Below are positions 7,904-14,276 of a stretch of DNA of 16,872 bases, one piece after another. This stretch comes from an uncultured Veillonella sp. (GTDB lineage Bacteria; Bacillota; Negativicutes; Veillonellales; Veillonellaceae): contig CABSJA010000040.1 in NCBI GenBank assembly GCA_902477915.1, positions 1-16,872 of the forward strand. Direction: 5' to 3'. The translations under genes and the position numbers were made by a program. The stretch's first letter is position 1. Every line of letters starts with the position of its first letter. The notes below the pieces were generated by a model that made no database searches, had not been told where the DNA came from, and was given only the letters and a program-made list of their open reading frames with translations.

Positions 7904-7943
7904 TGATATAATATTTGTATGTATGCCATTTAGGTTTACAAAT
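7904..7943 (+). promoter_or_regulatory. Probable promoter and operator of the ArsR-type gene
   Basis: TATAAT (7907-7912) with TGA directly before it is an extended -10; the -35 region falls in the T-run of the preceding terminator and is poor. Immediately downstream lies ATTTGTA (7913-7919) and its exact inverse TACAAAT (7937-7943), placed over the expected transcription start. ArsR-family repressors often bind such imperfect AT-rich repeats at their own promoter, so autoregulation is plausible but inferred. Confidence 0.4.
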
Positions 7944-8012
7944 AAGAACGAAATTAAGTTACATGAGAACAATAAATAAACATAGATAATGGTTTATAAA
8001 ATGGGGGACTAT

Positions 8013-8303
8013 ATGAGCGACAAACAAGAATCATTGCTAAAGCTAGCAGAACTGTTTAAAATCCTGGGTGACCCTACACGCCTTAAAATAGTAGAATTAT
8101 TATTAGAAAACGAAATGTGTGTAAATCACATTGCGGAAACAATGGGGATGGGACAATCTGCTATCTCTCATCAATTACGTGTATTGCGTCAAGCCCGTCT
8201 TGTGACCTATCGCAAGGATGGGAAAACTGCATACTACTCTCTAAACGATGATCACGTAGAAGGTCTCGTAAGAATGGGTATGGAACACGTATCTCATCAA
8301 TAG
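8013..8303 (+). CDS. ArsR/SmtB-family metal-responsive repressor, CzrA-like
   Basis: This 96-residue winged-helix protein has the family core LGDPTRLKIVELL, then the recognition helix region QSAISHQLRVLRQARLV and the wing RKDGKTAYYSL. The C-terminal helix carries Asp79, His81, His92 and His95, the exact D-x-H-x10-H-x2-H spacing of the alpha-5 zinc/cobalt site of CzrA and SmtB. The alpha-3 Cys pair of CadC or ArsR is absent; there is a single Cys in EMCVNH. So zinc or a similar metal is the likely inducer. The frame is open from 7989, but the ATG at 8013 follows GGGGGA at normal spacing and begins MSDKQE, so 8013 is preferred. No metal exporter lies beside it; the target may be itself or a distant gene. 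Confidence 0.9.
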   Translation: MSDKQESLLKLAELFKILGDPTRLKIVELLLENEMCVNHIAETMGMGQSAISHQLRVLRQARLVTYRKDGKTAYYSLNDDHVEGLVRMGMEHVSHQ

Positions 8304-8408
8304 TCATATAGCCGTATTGCATACTATTTGTCTAACTTGATTGGGGATATACAAAAGTACTCATGATATATATATATCCTCTAAAGATATATAAAGTTAA
8401 AATATAAG

Positions 8409-8437
8409 AAAAGGAGCCGTTTATACGGCTCCTTTTT
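8409..8437. terminator. Bidirectional terminator between arsR-type and AEC genes
   Basis: A 12-bp stem (8409-8420 with 8425-8436) includes AAAA on the left and TTTT on the right, with a 4-base loop. It serves the plus-strand repressor gene and the convergent minus-strand carrier gene. Confidence 0.9.
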
Positions 8438-8454
8438 GTATAGGTATACTAGTA

Positions 8455-9444
8455 TTAATATAAAGGGAAGAGGTAATAGGCTATCGTAATAAATAGTGGC
8501 ATAGTTACTGCTGATAGTATGGTTGTACCCATTACAATTTGCGTAGCGTATTCTGGATTGTTTTTCATCTCGATAGCAATAAGGGCCATATTGATGGCTG
8601 TTGGTACGCTATAGGTGATGACAATCGTTTGCGCTGCAATCGGGTGCATAGGACCATAGAACATTATAAATAATATAGTAATAACTGCAGCAATGAGAGG
8701 ACTTACGACGAGACGTAAGGATGTAGCGAGCATAACATCCGCCTTAAAGAAGTTTAATGGCGTTCTGTTAATCTGCACCCCTAAAGCGATCATAGCAACG
8801 CCTACAAAGGCATTAGCAAAGATTTTAAGAGGGGCAAAGAAGAATAGACCGTGTAAATCAAATGGTAAGAGCTGGCAAAGTAATGCAAGCGGTATAGCAT
8901 ATACCATAGGCATATGGAAGACTATGCTTAACGCATCTTTTGTGCTTAATCGCCCAGCGCCAGCTTGGTAGAAGCCATAGGTATTACTCGTAATGGTCTG
9001 TATAATCATAATAGATACGACGCTGACAAGACCTAAATCAGCATAGGGGGTTGCGCCATCGATGACGTAAGGCACATTAGTAAATACAAAGATGGCAAGG
9101 GCGATGCCCATATTGCCAACGTTGTTGAACATAACGCAGTTCTTTAATGTGGCGATTTTTGCTACATCATAACCTTGTATTTTGCCGACTACACCTGAAA
9201 GGATAGAGTTCAGTATGAGTACAACTAGTGCACAAAATACGATTTCTAACGTACCTGATGTAAATTTAGCTTCATACATAGCCCTAAATACAAAGGTAGG
9301 CAATAATATGTAGAAGTTTAGTTTACTCAGCGTATATAAATCTAGTTTAAATTTTCTATCCAATATAAACCCTACGCCTATCAGTATAAAAATAGGAATC
9401 ATAGAGTTCATAAATATATGTCCTATTAGCTCGAATATATTCAT
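8455..9444 (-). CDS. AEC-family permease (auxin efflux carrier / malate permease type)
   Basis: This 329-residue inner-membrane protein has about ten hydrophobic helices arranged as two similar halves, as expected for the AEC family (Mem_trans). Family features include an early IPIFILIGVGFILDRK segment, LNFYILLPTFVFRAM, the FNNVGNMGIALAIFVF helix and a late TYSVPTAINMALIA helix. Bacterial members move small carboxylates such as malate or malonate, or act as efflux carriers; the substrate cannot be read here. In a lactate- and malate-using anaerobe a dicarboxylate role would be reasonable, but that is a guess. The ATG follows AGGTGAG on the minus strand. It is divergent from modA, with 285 bases between. 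I find no convincing promoter for it. Confidence 0.88.
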   Translation of the reverse strand: MNIFELIGHIFMNSMIPIFILIGVGFILDRKFKLDLYTLSKLNFYILLPTFVFRAMYEAKFTSGTLEIVFCALVVLILNSILSGVVGKIQGYDVAKIATLKNCVMFNNVGNMGIALAIFVFTNVPYVIDGATPYADLGLVSVVSIMIIQTITSNTYGFYQAGAGRLSTKDALSIVFHMPMVYAIPLALLCQLLPFDLHGLFFFAPLKIFANAFVGVAMIALGVQINRTPLNFFKADVMLATSLRLVVSPLIAAVITILFIMFYGPMHPIAAQTIVITYSVPTAINMALIAIEMKNNPEYATQIVMGTTILSAVTMPLFITIAYYLFPLY

Positions 9445-9613
9445 TATCTCACCTAGAGTTTCTTATTAATTTAGTATGGATTTAATGTATAGTATTATCA
9501 TACCATAGTATGTATTGTTCGGGGCTTAAAAGTTTTATCCATTATGATTTCTTATGGTATTCATCAGAAATATATATGCAAAATGTGAGTTTTTACATAC
9601 ATATTAATTAACA

Positions 9614-9639
9614 AATATATAGTATAATGTGAATATATT
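9614..9639 (+). promoter_or_regulatory. modA promoter -10 inside an inverted repeat
   Basis: TATAAT at 9623-9628 is flanked by AATATAT (9614-9620) and its exact inverse ATATATT (9633-9639). No good -35 lies at 16-18 bases. An operator covering the -10 would fit repression by molybdate, but the DNA is very AT-rich and chance palindromes are common. Confidence 0.4.
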
Positions 9640-9729
9640 GTATATTTAGTTTGTTCTTTGAACGTGTCTCTACGGTGAGTAACCATAGCTTTCACAGTGT
9701 GGAGTCCAAAGGGATGCACAGGAGGAATT

Positions 9730-10518
9730 ATGAAACGAATTCTATTAGTATTAATGAGCGTTTTCATGCTGGCCTTGTTAGTGGGGTGTGGTAGTGACAC
9801 AAACAAAGCAGCAGATTCTGCTAAACCAAGCACATCTGAAAAGATTACTGTACAAGCGGCAGCGAGCTTGAAAGGTGCTCTTACTGAATTGGCAGAGTCC
9901 TACAAAAAGAGTCATAACTTATCAGACGACCAAATTGCTATTAACTTTGCTGGTTCTGGCACATTGCGCCAACAAATTGAACAAGGCGCACCAGCTAGCT
10001 TATTCATCTCTGCTGACGAAAAGAATATGAAAATGTTGCAAGACAAAGACCTTGTAACAGATGTTAAACCATTTGTAACTAATGAATTAGTTCTTGTAGT
10101 TCCAAAAGGCCAACCTAAAATTGAATTAAATCAAATTGCTTCTGTTAAACGTATCGTTTTAGGTAATCCTGAAACAGTGCCAGTTGGTAATTATGGTAAA
10201 CAAGTATTAACAAAATTAGGTGTTTGGGAACAAGTTGAACCAAATGTAGTATATGCTAAAGACGTAAAAGCTGTAACGGCTTCCGTTAGCCAAGGTGCTG
10301 GTGATGCAGGCTTCATCTACAAAACTGATGCTATTGCGGCAGGCGATGCAGTTCAAATTTCTGCAGTAACACCTGCTGATTCTCATGATCCAGTTATCTA
10401 TCCAATCGGTATCATTAAAAAATACGACAACGCATTGGCAAAAGATTTCTACCAATATGTAATGAGCCCAGAGGGACAAAAAGTATTAGAGAAATACGGT
10501 TTCTCCACTTCTAAATAA
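9730..10518 (+). CDS. modA: Molybdate ABC transporter substrate-binding lipoprotein
   Basis: This 262-residue lipoprotein binds molybdate (or tungstate) outside the membrane for the ModBC importer. The signal peptide ends ALLVGC, with the lipidated Cys at residue 20. The oxyanion site is recognisable: Ser46 in QAAASLKGAL and Ser76 in FAGSGTLRQQIEQG, followed by FISADEKNM, VYAKDVKAV, GAGDAGFIYKTDA and the usual ending SPEGQKVLEKYGF. The frame extends upstream to a GTG at 9697, but the ATG at 9730 follows AGGAGG and starts a proper lipoprotein signal, so it is chosen. A terminator directly behind it means the binding protein is probably made in excess of the membrane parts. Confidence 0.95.
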   Translation: MKRILLVLMSVFMLALLVGCGSDTNKAADSAKPSTSEKITVQAAASLKGALTELAESYKKSHNLSDDQIAINFAGSGTLRQQIEQGAPASLFISADEKNMKMLQDKDLVTDVKPFVTNELVLVVPKGQPKIELNQIASVKRIVLGNPETVPVGNYGKQVLTKLGVWEQVEPNVVYAKDVKAVTASVSQGAGDAGFIYKTDAIAAGDAVQISAVTPADSHDPVIYPIGIIKKYDNALAKDFYQYVMSPEGQKVLEKYGFSTSK

Positions 10519-10522
10519 GAGT

Positions 10523-10553
10523 AAAACGCTAGCTCTCATGGCTAGCGTTTTCT
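10523..10553 (+). terminator. Intrinsic terminator between modA and modB
   Basis: A perfect 11-bp stem (10523-10533 with 10541-10551) with a 7-base loop starts 4 bases after the modA stop and ends in T-rich DNA. The stem itself supplies the AAAA/TTTT flanks. Confidence 0.85.
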
Positions 10554-10559
10554 TATGGT

Positions 10560-10578
10560 ACAATATATATATTATTGT
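10560..10578. promoter_or_regulatory. Palindrome upstream of modB, possible operator
   Basis: ACAATA (10560-10565), seven bases, then the exact inverse TATTGT (10573-10578). It lies between the modA terminator and modB and is similar to the ACAAATATAT / ATATATTGT pair before modA. TTGTTG (10575-10580) with TATATG 17 bases later is a poor promoter candidate overlapping it. A regulatory role is inferred only. Confidence 0.35.
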
Positions 10579-10637
10579 TGTTAGTCCTAGCTGGAAATAT
10601 ATGATTTCAGCATTATTAAATAGAAAGGGGGTATAGC

Positions 10638-11306
10638 ATGAGTCCATTTTGGTTATCATTATGGGTGGCGAGTGTCGCTCTTATTATAGTTATTTTAAGT
10701 GGCTTAGCAACTTGTTATTGGATGAAACGCTGTAAATGGGGCGGCATTGCCATTCTCGATGCTTTAATTACGTTGCCCCTTGTTTTACCGCCAGTCGTTG
10801 TTGGTTTTGCGCTGCTTATGGTATTTACACCGGGTTATGCCTTTGGGGCTTGGCTTGAAGCTCATGGCATGAGTGTCGTTTTTGCAGCTTCCGGTGCCGT
10901 CATAGCCTCTTCTGTTATTGCATTTCCACTGTTTTATCAAACAGTACGTTCTGCATTGCAGTCCGTAGATCATAATATGGAGGATGTAGCTCGAACATTA
11001 GGCGCCTCTGAGCTACGTATCTTCTTTACTATATCGATTCCCCTTGCATGGAAAGGTATTGTGACAGGCAGCATCTTGGCATTCTGTCGTGCTATGGGCG
11101 AATTTGGTGCTACCATCTTGATTGCTGGTAATATTCCAAAGGTAACACGTACTATGCCATTAGCTATCTACTCCTATGTAGAGGCGGGACAGTACATGGA
11201 TGCCTTTGAGCTCGTTATTTATATTTGTGTTCTTACATTGGCGTTACTGAGCGGGATTCACCTTATTACAAAAGGTTCCTTGTTCCGCCATACAGATAAT
11301 AATTAG
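10638..11306 (+). CDS. modB: Molybdate ABC transporter permease
   Basis: This 222-residue membrane protein forms the molybdate channel with the ModC ATPase. It has about five or six hydrophobic helices and the standard ModB features: an early LPLVLPPVVVGFALL stretch, the EAA loop from residue 115 (EDVARTLGASELRIFF) and the adjoining FCRAMGEFGATILIAGN motif, which is diagnostic for ModB. The ATG is behind AGAAAGGGGG. Its stop overlaps the Shine-Dalgarno of modC, so modB and modC are translated as a pair, while modA lies behind a terminator. A short hairpin (10590-10611) lies in its leader. Confidence 0.95.
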   Translation: MSPFWLSLWVASVALIIVILSGLATCYWMKRCKWGGIAILDALITLPLVLPPVVVGFALLMVFTPGYAFGAWLEAHGMSVVFAASGAVIASSVIAFPLFYQTVRSALQSVDHNMEDVARTLGASELRIFFTISIPLAWKGIVTGSILAFCRAMGEFGATILIAGNIPKVTRTMPLAIYSYVEAGQYMDAFELVIYICVLTLALLSGIHLITKGSLFRHTDNN

Positions 11307-11314
11307 GAGGTTCT

Positions 11315-11944
11315 ATGATTACATTTTCCTTTACTGTAGCTAGACCTTCTGTAACTGTAAAAGCTGAGGGCACATTGACTTCTGGAATTACTGTATTGAC
11401 TGGTCAATCTGGTAGTGGTAAAAGTACCTTTATCAAATGCATCGCGGGCCTCGTAAAACCCACAACTGGCCGCATTCAATGTGATGAAACGACATGGGTT
11501 GATCGAGATAAAAAACTTTGGGTGCCTGCTCAAGAACGCCAAGTAGGCTATATGCCACAAGGTAATATTGTATTTCCTCACCTATCTGTAGAGCATAATG
11601 TTACCTATAGTAAACGTGGCACACCGGATATGTGCGATAGTTTATTAAATCGGTTAGGTCTTGAAAAATATAGACATATAAAGGCAGGTAGTTTATCCGG
11701 TGGTGAGCAACAACGGGTTGCATTAGGCCGTGCGCTCTACTCTAAACCGACTGTGTTGCTTCTTGATGAGCCTTTATCTGCATTAGATTGGAATTTGCGT
11801 AAACAGGTTCGAGAGGATCTTGTTTCTATCATCCGTGAATGGGATGTACCTTGCGTATGGGTTACCCATGATGAAAGCGAAGCAGAAAGCGTAGGAGATA
11901 GACACTGGACCTGTGAAAACGGGCTTATTACGATTGCTGAATGA
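11315..11944 (+). CDS. modC: Molybdate ABC transporter ATP-binding protein, short form
   Basis: This 209-residue ATPase drives molybdate import. It has Walker A GQSGSGKST at residues 30-38, a Q-loop at YMPQGNIVFPHLSVEHNV, the signature LSGGEQQRVALGRAL from residue 127, Walker B LLLDEP (148-153), the D-loop SALD and the switch His185. Many ModC proteins run to about 350 residues because they add a C-terminal molybdate-binding TOBE/Mop domain; this one stops about 25 residues after the switch His, so that domain is absent. The reading frame ends naturally with no sign of a frameshift, and no Mop-like frame follows. It is 8 bases downstream of modB behind AGGAGG. ModC is assigned from position; alone it would only be a generic ATPase. 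Confidence 0.9.
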   Translation: MITFSFTVARPSVTVKAEGTLTSGITVLTGQSGSGKSTFIKCIAGLVKPTTGRIQCDETTWVDRDKKLWVPAQERQVGYMPQGNIVFPHLSVEHNVTYSKRGTPDMCDSLLNRLGLEKYRHIKAGSLSGGEQQRVALGRALYSKPTVLLLDEPLSALDWNLRKQVREDLVSIIREWDVPCVWVTHDESEAESVGDRHWTCENGLITIAE

Positions 11945-12011
11945 TGATAAACATTCAAATCATATGTTTTGATACAGTGATAAAATACTTTAAAATTAAA
12001 TAGAGATACAT

Positions 12012-12110
12012 AAAACACCTTCATAATCCTATGAACTACATGCCAAAAATTGGATACAATTTTGAGTTGTATAGTTCAGTAACTAGTGGATTGTGAAGGT
12101 GTTTTCTTTT
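12012..12110. terminator. Long convergent hairpin between modC and cytX
   Basis: An 18-bp outer stem (12012-12029 with 12088-12105, one G-T mismatch) encloses further stems: 12032-12038 with 12072-12078, and 12044-12052 with 12057-12064 around a GATA loop. The plus strand runs into TTTTCTTTTT; the minus strand ends in TTTTATG. It probably terminates both convergent genes. Its length is unusual for a terminator, so a small mobile repeat is an alternative, though no target duplication is seen. Confidence 0.65.
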
Positions 12111-12205
12111 TAGATAGTTGATAGCAATGGTAGCAGTGTACTTACTATTATCTTTAATCTTTAGTATTGAATTAGTACGTTTATAATAAATGTTACTTGC
12201 TAATG

Positions 12206-13399
12206 CTATTTAATTTCTGTTGATATGTGTGCTGTTTTACTTATAAATCCAACGATAGCTGTAACGACAAATGCCATTGTAAAGGCTGGTAGTGTAGCAC
12301 CTATTGTGCTTTCACTATGTAACATATAGTGGTATAAACCAACGGATACGGCCCAAATAAGACCTCGTAGGAGATAAGCGGATAATGTTTGTACTTGTTG
12401 GCGATTGATAAAGTAGTCCGCCAATAAGATGGCAATCATCGGTGCAAATACAGAGCCGATGAGGTATAGGAAGTCTGTAATATCATCCATTGGATATAGA
12501 ATAGCTGCAATAGTGCCCACGACAGTAACGATGACGGCGATACCTTTACTAGATGCACCGTTATAGATAGTCGTACTAGATACGCCTGCAGAGTAAGCGT
12601 CCATAAAGGTTGTAGTAACGGTAGAGAAGATGATAACGATGAGGCCCGCAAGGCCAAGTCCTGCATTCATCATGATGGTAATGATAGAATCGCCACCGCC
12701 AAAGATAGCGGCACTAAGACCTAAGGTGTACATAACGATACTTGTTACAGTGTAGACTGTAGCACTTGTAAGTGATGCGGAGAAAGGTTTTTTGCTTTCA
12801 CGGGTATAATCACTGATGAGAGGAAGCCAAGATAATGGCATGGCGATAGATAATTCAAGGGCAGCGATGAAACTCATGTTTCCGCTAGTTAGAAGGATAC
12901 CTTCACTAGGCCACTGCGATATCATGTGAGCGCCCATGTAGAGGGTGAGCCCTAGTAATAGAATAGATACGATGGCTTGAATATAGCCCGTATTGTGGAG
13001 GCCGATGAAAAGCCACAGGATGACAAGCGCGCCAATAGCTATCGTCCAAATTATAGGGGATAGAGGTGCTAGTTCTTGTAAGGCTAGCATAGCATCGTAG
13101 ATCATGATGCTAGTCCAGCCGATAAGTTGAAGCATATTTAAAAAGGCAAAGCCTTTAGCCCCTAGTGGGCCAAAGCTGAAGGCGGTAGTATTCATACTGC
13201 CTTGCCGTAAACGTCCACCGATAAGGCCCGCCCCAAAGAGCAGTATGCCGCCGATGATATGTCCTAAGATGATGGCATATAGACCTTGGGTGAGTCCTAA
13301 GGGGGCTAGATAGGTTCCTGTCATAATTTCCGCTATAGATAGAGCGGCACCAAACCATATCATGGCGAACTGTGGTTGTGTAATGTGTGTGTCTTTCAT
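12206..13399 (-). CDS. cytX: CytX-like NCS1 permease, probably for hydroxymethylpyrimidine
   Basis: This 397-residue inner-membrane protein has about twelve helices and belongs to the NCS1 cytosine/purine permease family. An early FGAALSIAEIMTGTYLAPLG helix and the IGGRLRQGSMNTTAFSFGPLG loop fit the CytX branch. A TPP riboswitch and terminator directly upstream indicate that its cargo belongs to thiamine metabolism, and together with thiD in the divergent operon this points to hydroxymethylpyrimidine. Plain CodB cytosine transport is the alternative. The frame could start at a GTG at 13441, but that lies inside the terminator hairpin; the ATG at 13399 follows AAGGAGG with normal spacing and begins MKDTHITQPQF. 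The role is inferred from family plus riboswitch. Confidence 0.85.
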   Translation of the reverse strand: MKDTHITQPQFAMIWFGAALSIAEIMTGTYLAPLGLTQGLYAIILGHIIGGILLFGAGLIGGRLRQGSMNTTAFSFGPLGAKGFAFLNMLQLIGWTSIMIYDAMLALQELAPLSPIIWTIAIGALVILWLFIGLHNTGYIQAIVSILLLGLTLYMGAHMISQWPSEGILLTSGNMSFIAALELSIAMPLSWLPLISDYTRESKKPFSASLTSATVYTVTSIVMYTLGLSAAIFGGGDSIITIMMNAGLGLAGLIVIIFSTVTTTFMDAYSAGVSSTTIYNGASSKGIAVIVTVVGTIAAILYPMDDITDFLYLIGSVFAPMIAILLADYFINRQQVQTLSAYLLRGLIWAVSVGLYHYMLHSESTIGATLPAFTMAFVVTAIVGFISKTAHISTEIK

Positions 13400-13425
13400 A
13401 CGTCCTCCTTGCCAGGAAGTCATAG

Positions 13426-13453
13426 AAAAAGCCGAGTTCACAGGAACTCGGCT
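13426..13453 (-). terminator. Riboswitch-controlled terminator before cytX
   Basis: On the minus strand a perfect 10-bp stem (13444-13453 with 13430-13439) with a 4-base loop runs into five Ts. It lies between the TPP aptamer and the cytX Shine-Dalgarno, so it is the expression platform for transcription attenuation when TPP is bound. Confidence 0.92.
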
Positions 13454-13465
13454 ATTAATCCTCTA

Positions 13466-13553
13466 TGTTCCCTACGTTGGCATTATCCAAATCAGGTTAT
13501 GGGTTAAAGCATTAGCTTACTCTCAGCCCACTCGTGTGAGCACCCCGTTATGG
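13466..13553 (-). promoter_or_regulatory. TPP riboswitch controlling cytX
   Basis: Read on the minus strand, the region contains the hallmark thi-box blocks in order: GGGGTGC, GGGCTGAGAG, ACCCATAACCTGAT, GGATAATGCC and CGTAGGGAA. An AAGC/GCTT stem forms the variable P3 arm. The aptamer ends about 15 bases before a strong terminator, which makes this a transcriptional OFF switch. It lies back to back with a second TPP riboswitch on the plus strand. Confidence 0.96.
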
Positions 13554-13557
13554 CTTC

Positions 13558-13586
13558 ATTATAGGCGGTTCAAAGGGAACCGTCAA
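13558..13586 (-). promoter_or_regulatory. cytX promoter with inverted repeat in the spacer
   Basis: On the minus strand TTGACG (13586-13581) and TATAAT (13563-13558) are exactly 17 bases apart, close to a perfect sigma-70 promoter. The spacer is almost filled by an inverted repeat, CGGTTC (13566-13571) and GAACCG (13577-13582), with a 5-base centre that overlaps the edge of the -35. Confidence 0.8.
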
Positions 13587-13594
13587 TTCTTTTG

Positions 13595-13623
13595 TTGCAT
13601 AGATTGTATAATGATGTTATAAC
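13595..13623 (+). promoter_or_regulatory. Probable promoter of the thiW operon
   Basis: TTGCAT (13595-13600) and TATAAC (13618-13623) are 17 bases apart, giving a start near 13630, just before the aptamer. TATAAT at 13607-13612 is an alternative -10 with a poor -35. The minus-strand cytX promoter lies next to it. Confidence 0.55.
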
Positions 13624-13640
13624 TAGAGTATAAAAATATA

Positions 13641-13728
13641 TTGCCACTAGGGGTGCTTTTGCTGAGATTGACCATTCAAAACCCTAGACCTGATCCAGAT
13701 AATACTGGCGTAGGAAAGTGGAGTGCAA
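13641..13728 (+). promoter_or_regulatory. TPP riboswitch controlling thiW-thiD-thiM/thiE
   Basis: The plus strand shows the thi-box blocks GGGGTGC, GCTGAGA, ACCCT..ACCTGATC, GATAATACTGGC and GTAGGAA in order. CCAC (13644-13647) and GTGG (13718-13721), extended by TTGC with GCAA further out, form the closing P1 stem. A terminator follows within 20 bases, so TPP should switch the operon off by early termination. Confidence 0.96.
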
Positions 13729-13746
13729 CATAATATTAAACTATTA

Positions 13747-13779
13747 CGAGACCATTCCATTTGGAGTGGTCTTGTTTTT
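13747..13779 (+). terminator. Riboswitch-controlled terminator before thiW
   Basis: A 12-bp stem with two G-U pairs (13747-13758 with 13763-13774) and a 4-base loop is followed by five Ts. The GGAGTG at 13720-13725, in the 3' strand of the aptamer, can pair with CATTCC at 13753-13758 of the terminator and would act as antiterminator when TPP is absent. Confidence 0.9.
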
Positions 13780-13796
13780 ATATGTTTGGAGGTATT

Positions 13797-14276
13797 ATGA
13801 AAAAACTAATTATTGCTAGCATATGTGTGGCCTTAGGTGTCGTGTTATCCACAACGTCTATTCCTGTTGGGCCGGCTCGTATTTTTCCATTTCAACATAT
13901 GATTAATGTCATCTTAGCCGTTGTGGTGGGGGCTAGATTTTCCGTAGGTGCTGCTTTTAGTACATCTTGTTTACGTAATATATTAGCACTAGGCTCTCCA
14001 TTGGCATTTCCTGGCAGCATGATTGGCGCTTGGATATCTGCTTATTTATATAAGAAATATAGCGCTCTATGGGCGGCGACTCTAGGCGAAATCATTGGTA
14101 CCGGCCTTATCGGTGCTCTTGTGAGTTATCCTATAGCCAATTTCTTGTTAGGTAAACCTTTGGCATTGTTGACTTTGATTACATCCTTCTCCATGAGCTC
14201 TATAGCAGGTGCTTGCATTGGTTTCATAGTATTACAAATCTTATCTCGTCGTCATCTATTACATAAGGAGGCATAA
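13797..14276 (+). CDS. thiW: Thiazole ECF transporter S-component ThiW
   Basis: ThiW is the substrate-binding membrane subunit of an energy-coupling-factor transporter, thought to take up the thiazole moiety of thiamine (hydroxyethylthiazole). The protein is 159 residues, nearly all hydrophobic, with about five or six helices. The IPVGPARIFPFQHMINVI stretch near residues 21-38 and LALGSPLAFPGSMIGA fit the family well. It needs the shared A and T subunits, which are not in this window. The frame is open from a TTG at 13761, but that codon is inside the terminator hairpin; the ATG at 13797 follows TGGAGGT, so it is used. Its stop overlaps the thiD start by one base (TAATG), indicating coupled translation. 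Confidence 0.92.
   Translation: MKKLIIASICVALGVVLSTTSIPVGPARIFPFQHMINVILAVVVGARFSVGAAFSTSCLRNILALGSPLAFPGSMIGAWISAYLYKKYSALWAATLGEIIGTGLIGALVSYPIANFLLGKPLALLTLITSFSMSSIAGACIGFIVLQILSRRHLLHKEA

Noticed and set aside
8340..8400. TATA-rich stretch with alternating ATATAT after the ArsR-type gene.
   Set aside because: Low-complexity AT sequence between convergent genes; no gene, promoter context or repeat unit can be supported.
9500..9560. ATACCATA (9500-9507) and its inverse TATGGTAT (9553-9560) in the AEC-modA spacer.
   Set aside because: The 45-base separation and AT-rich context make an operator or hairpin uncertain, and no promoter element aligns with it.
3414..9704. GGTGAGT followed by GTGGAG in both the amino-acid-binding gene leader (from 3414) and the modA leader (from 9674), hinting at a shared leader motif.
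   Set aside because: The distance between the two blocks differs, the surrounding stems are unlike, and GGTGAGT also occurs inside trpS and cytX coding DNA, so coincidence is the simpler reading.
9697..9729. Longer modA frame from a GTG at 9697.
   Set aside because: It would put a hydrophilic stretch before the lipoprotein signal; ATG 9730 follows AGGAGG.
12106..12205. Possible small gene or RNA between the long hairpin and the cytX stop.
   Set aside because: No start with ribosome site, no hairpin and no coding-like pattern; it appears to be plain AT-rich spacer.
13400..13441. Longer cytX frame from a GTG at 13441.
   Set aside because: The codon is within the riboswitch terminator stem; ATG 13399 with AAGGAGG is far better.
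13761..13796. Longer thiW frame from a TTG at 13761.
   Set aside because: The codon is in the terminator loop and lacks a ribosome site; the TGGAGGT before ATG 13797 decides the start.
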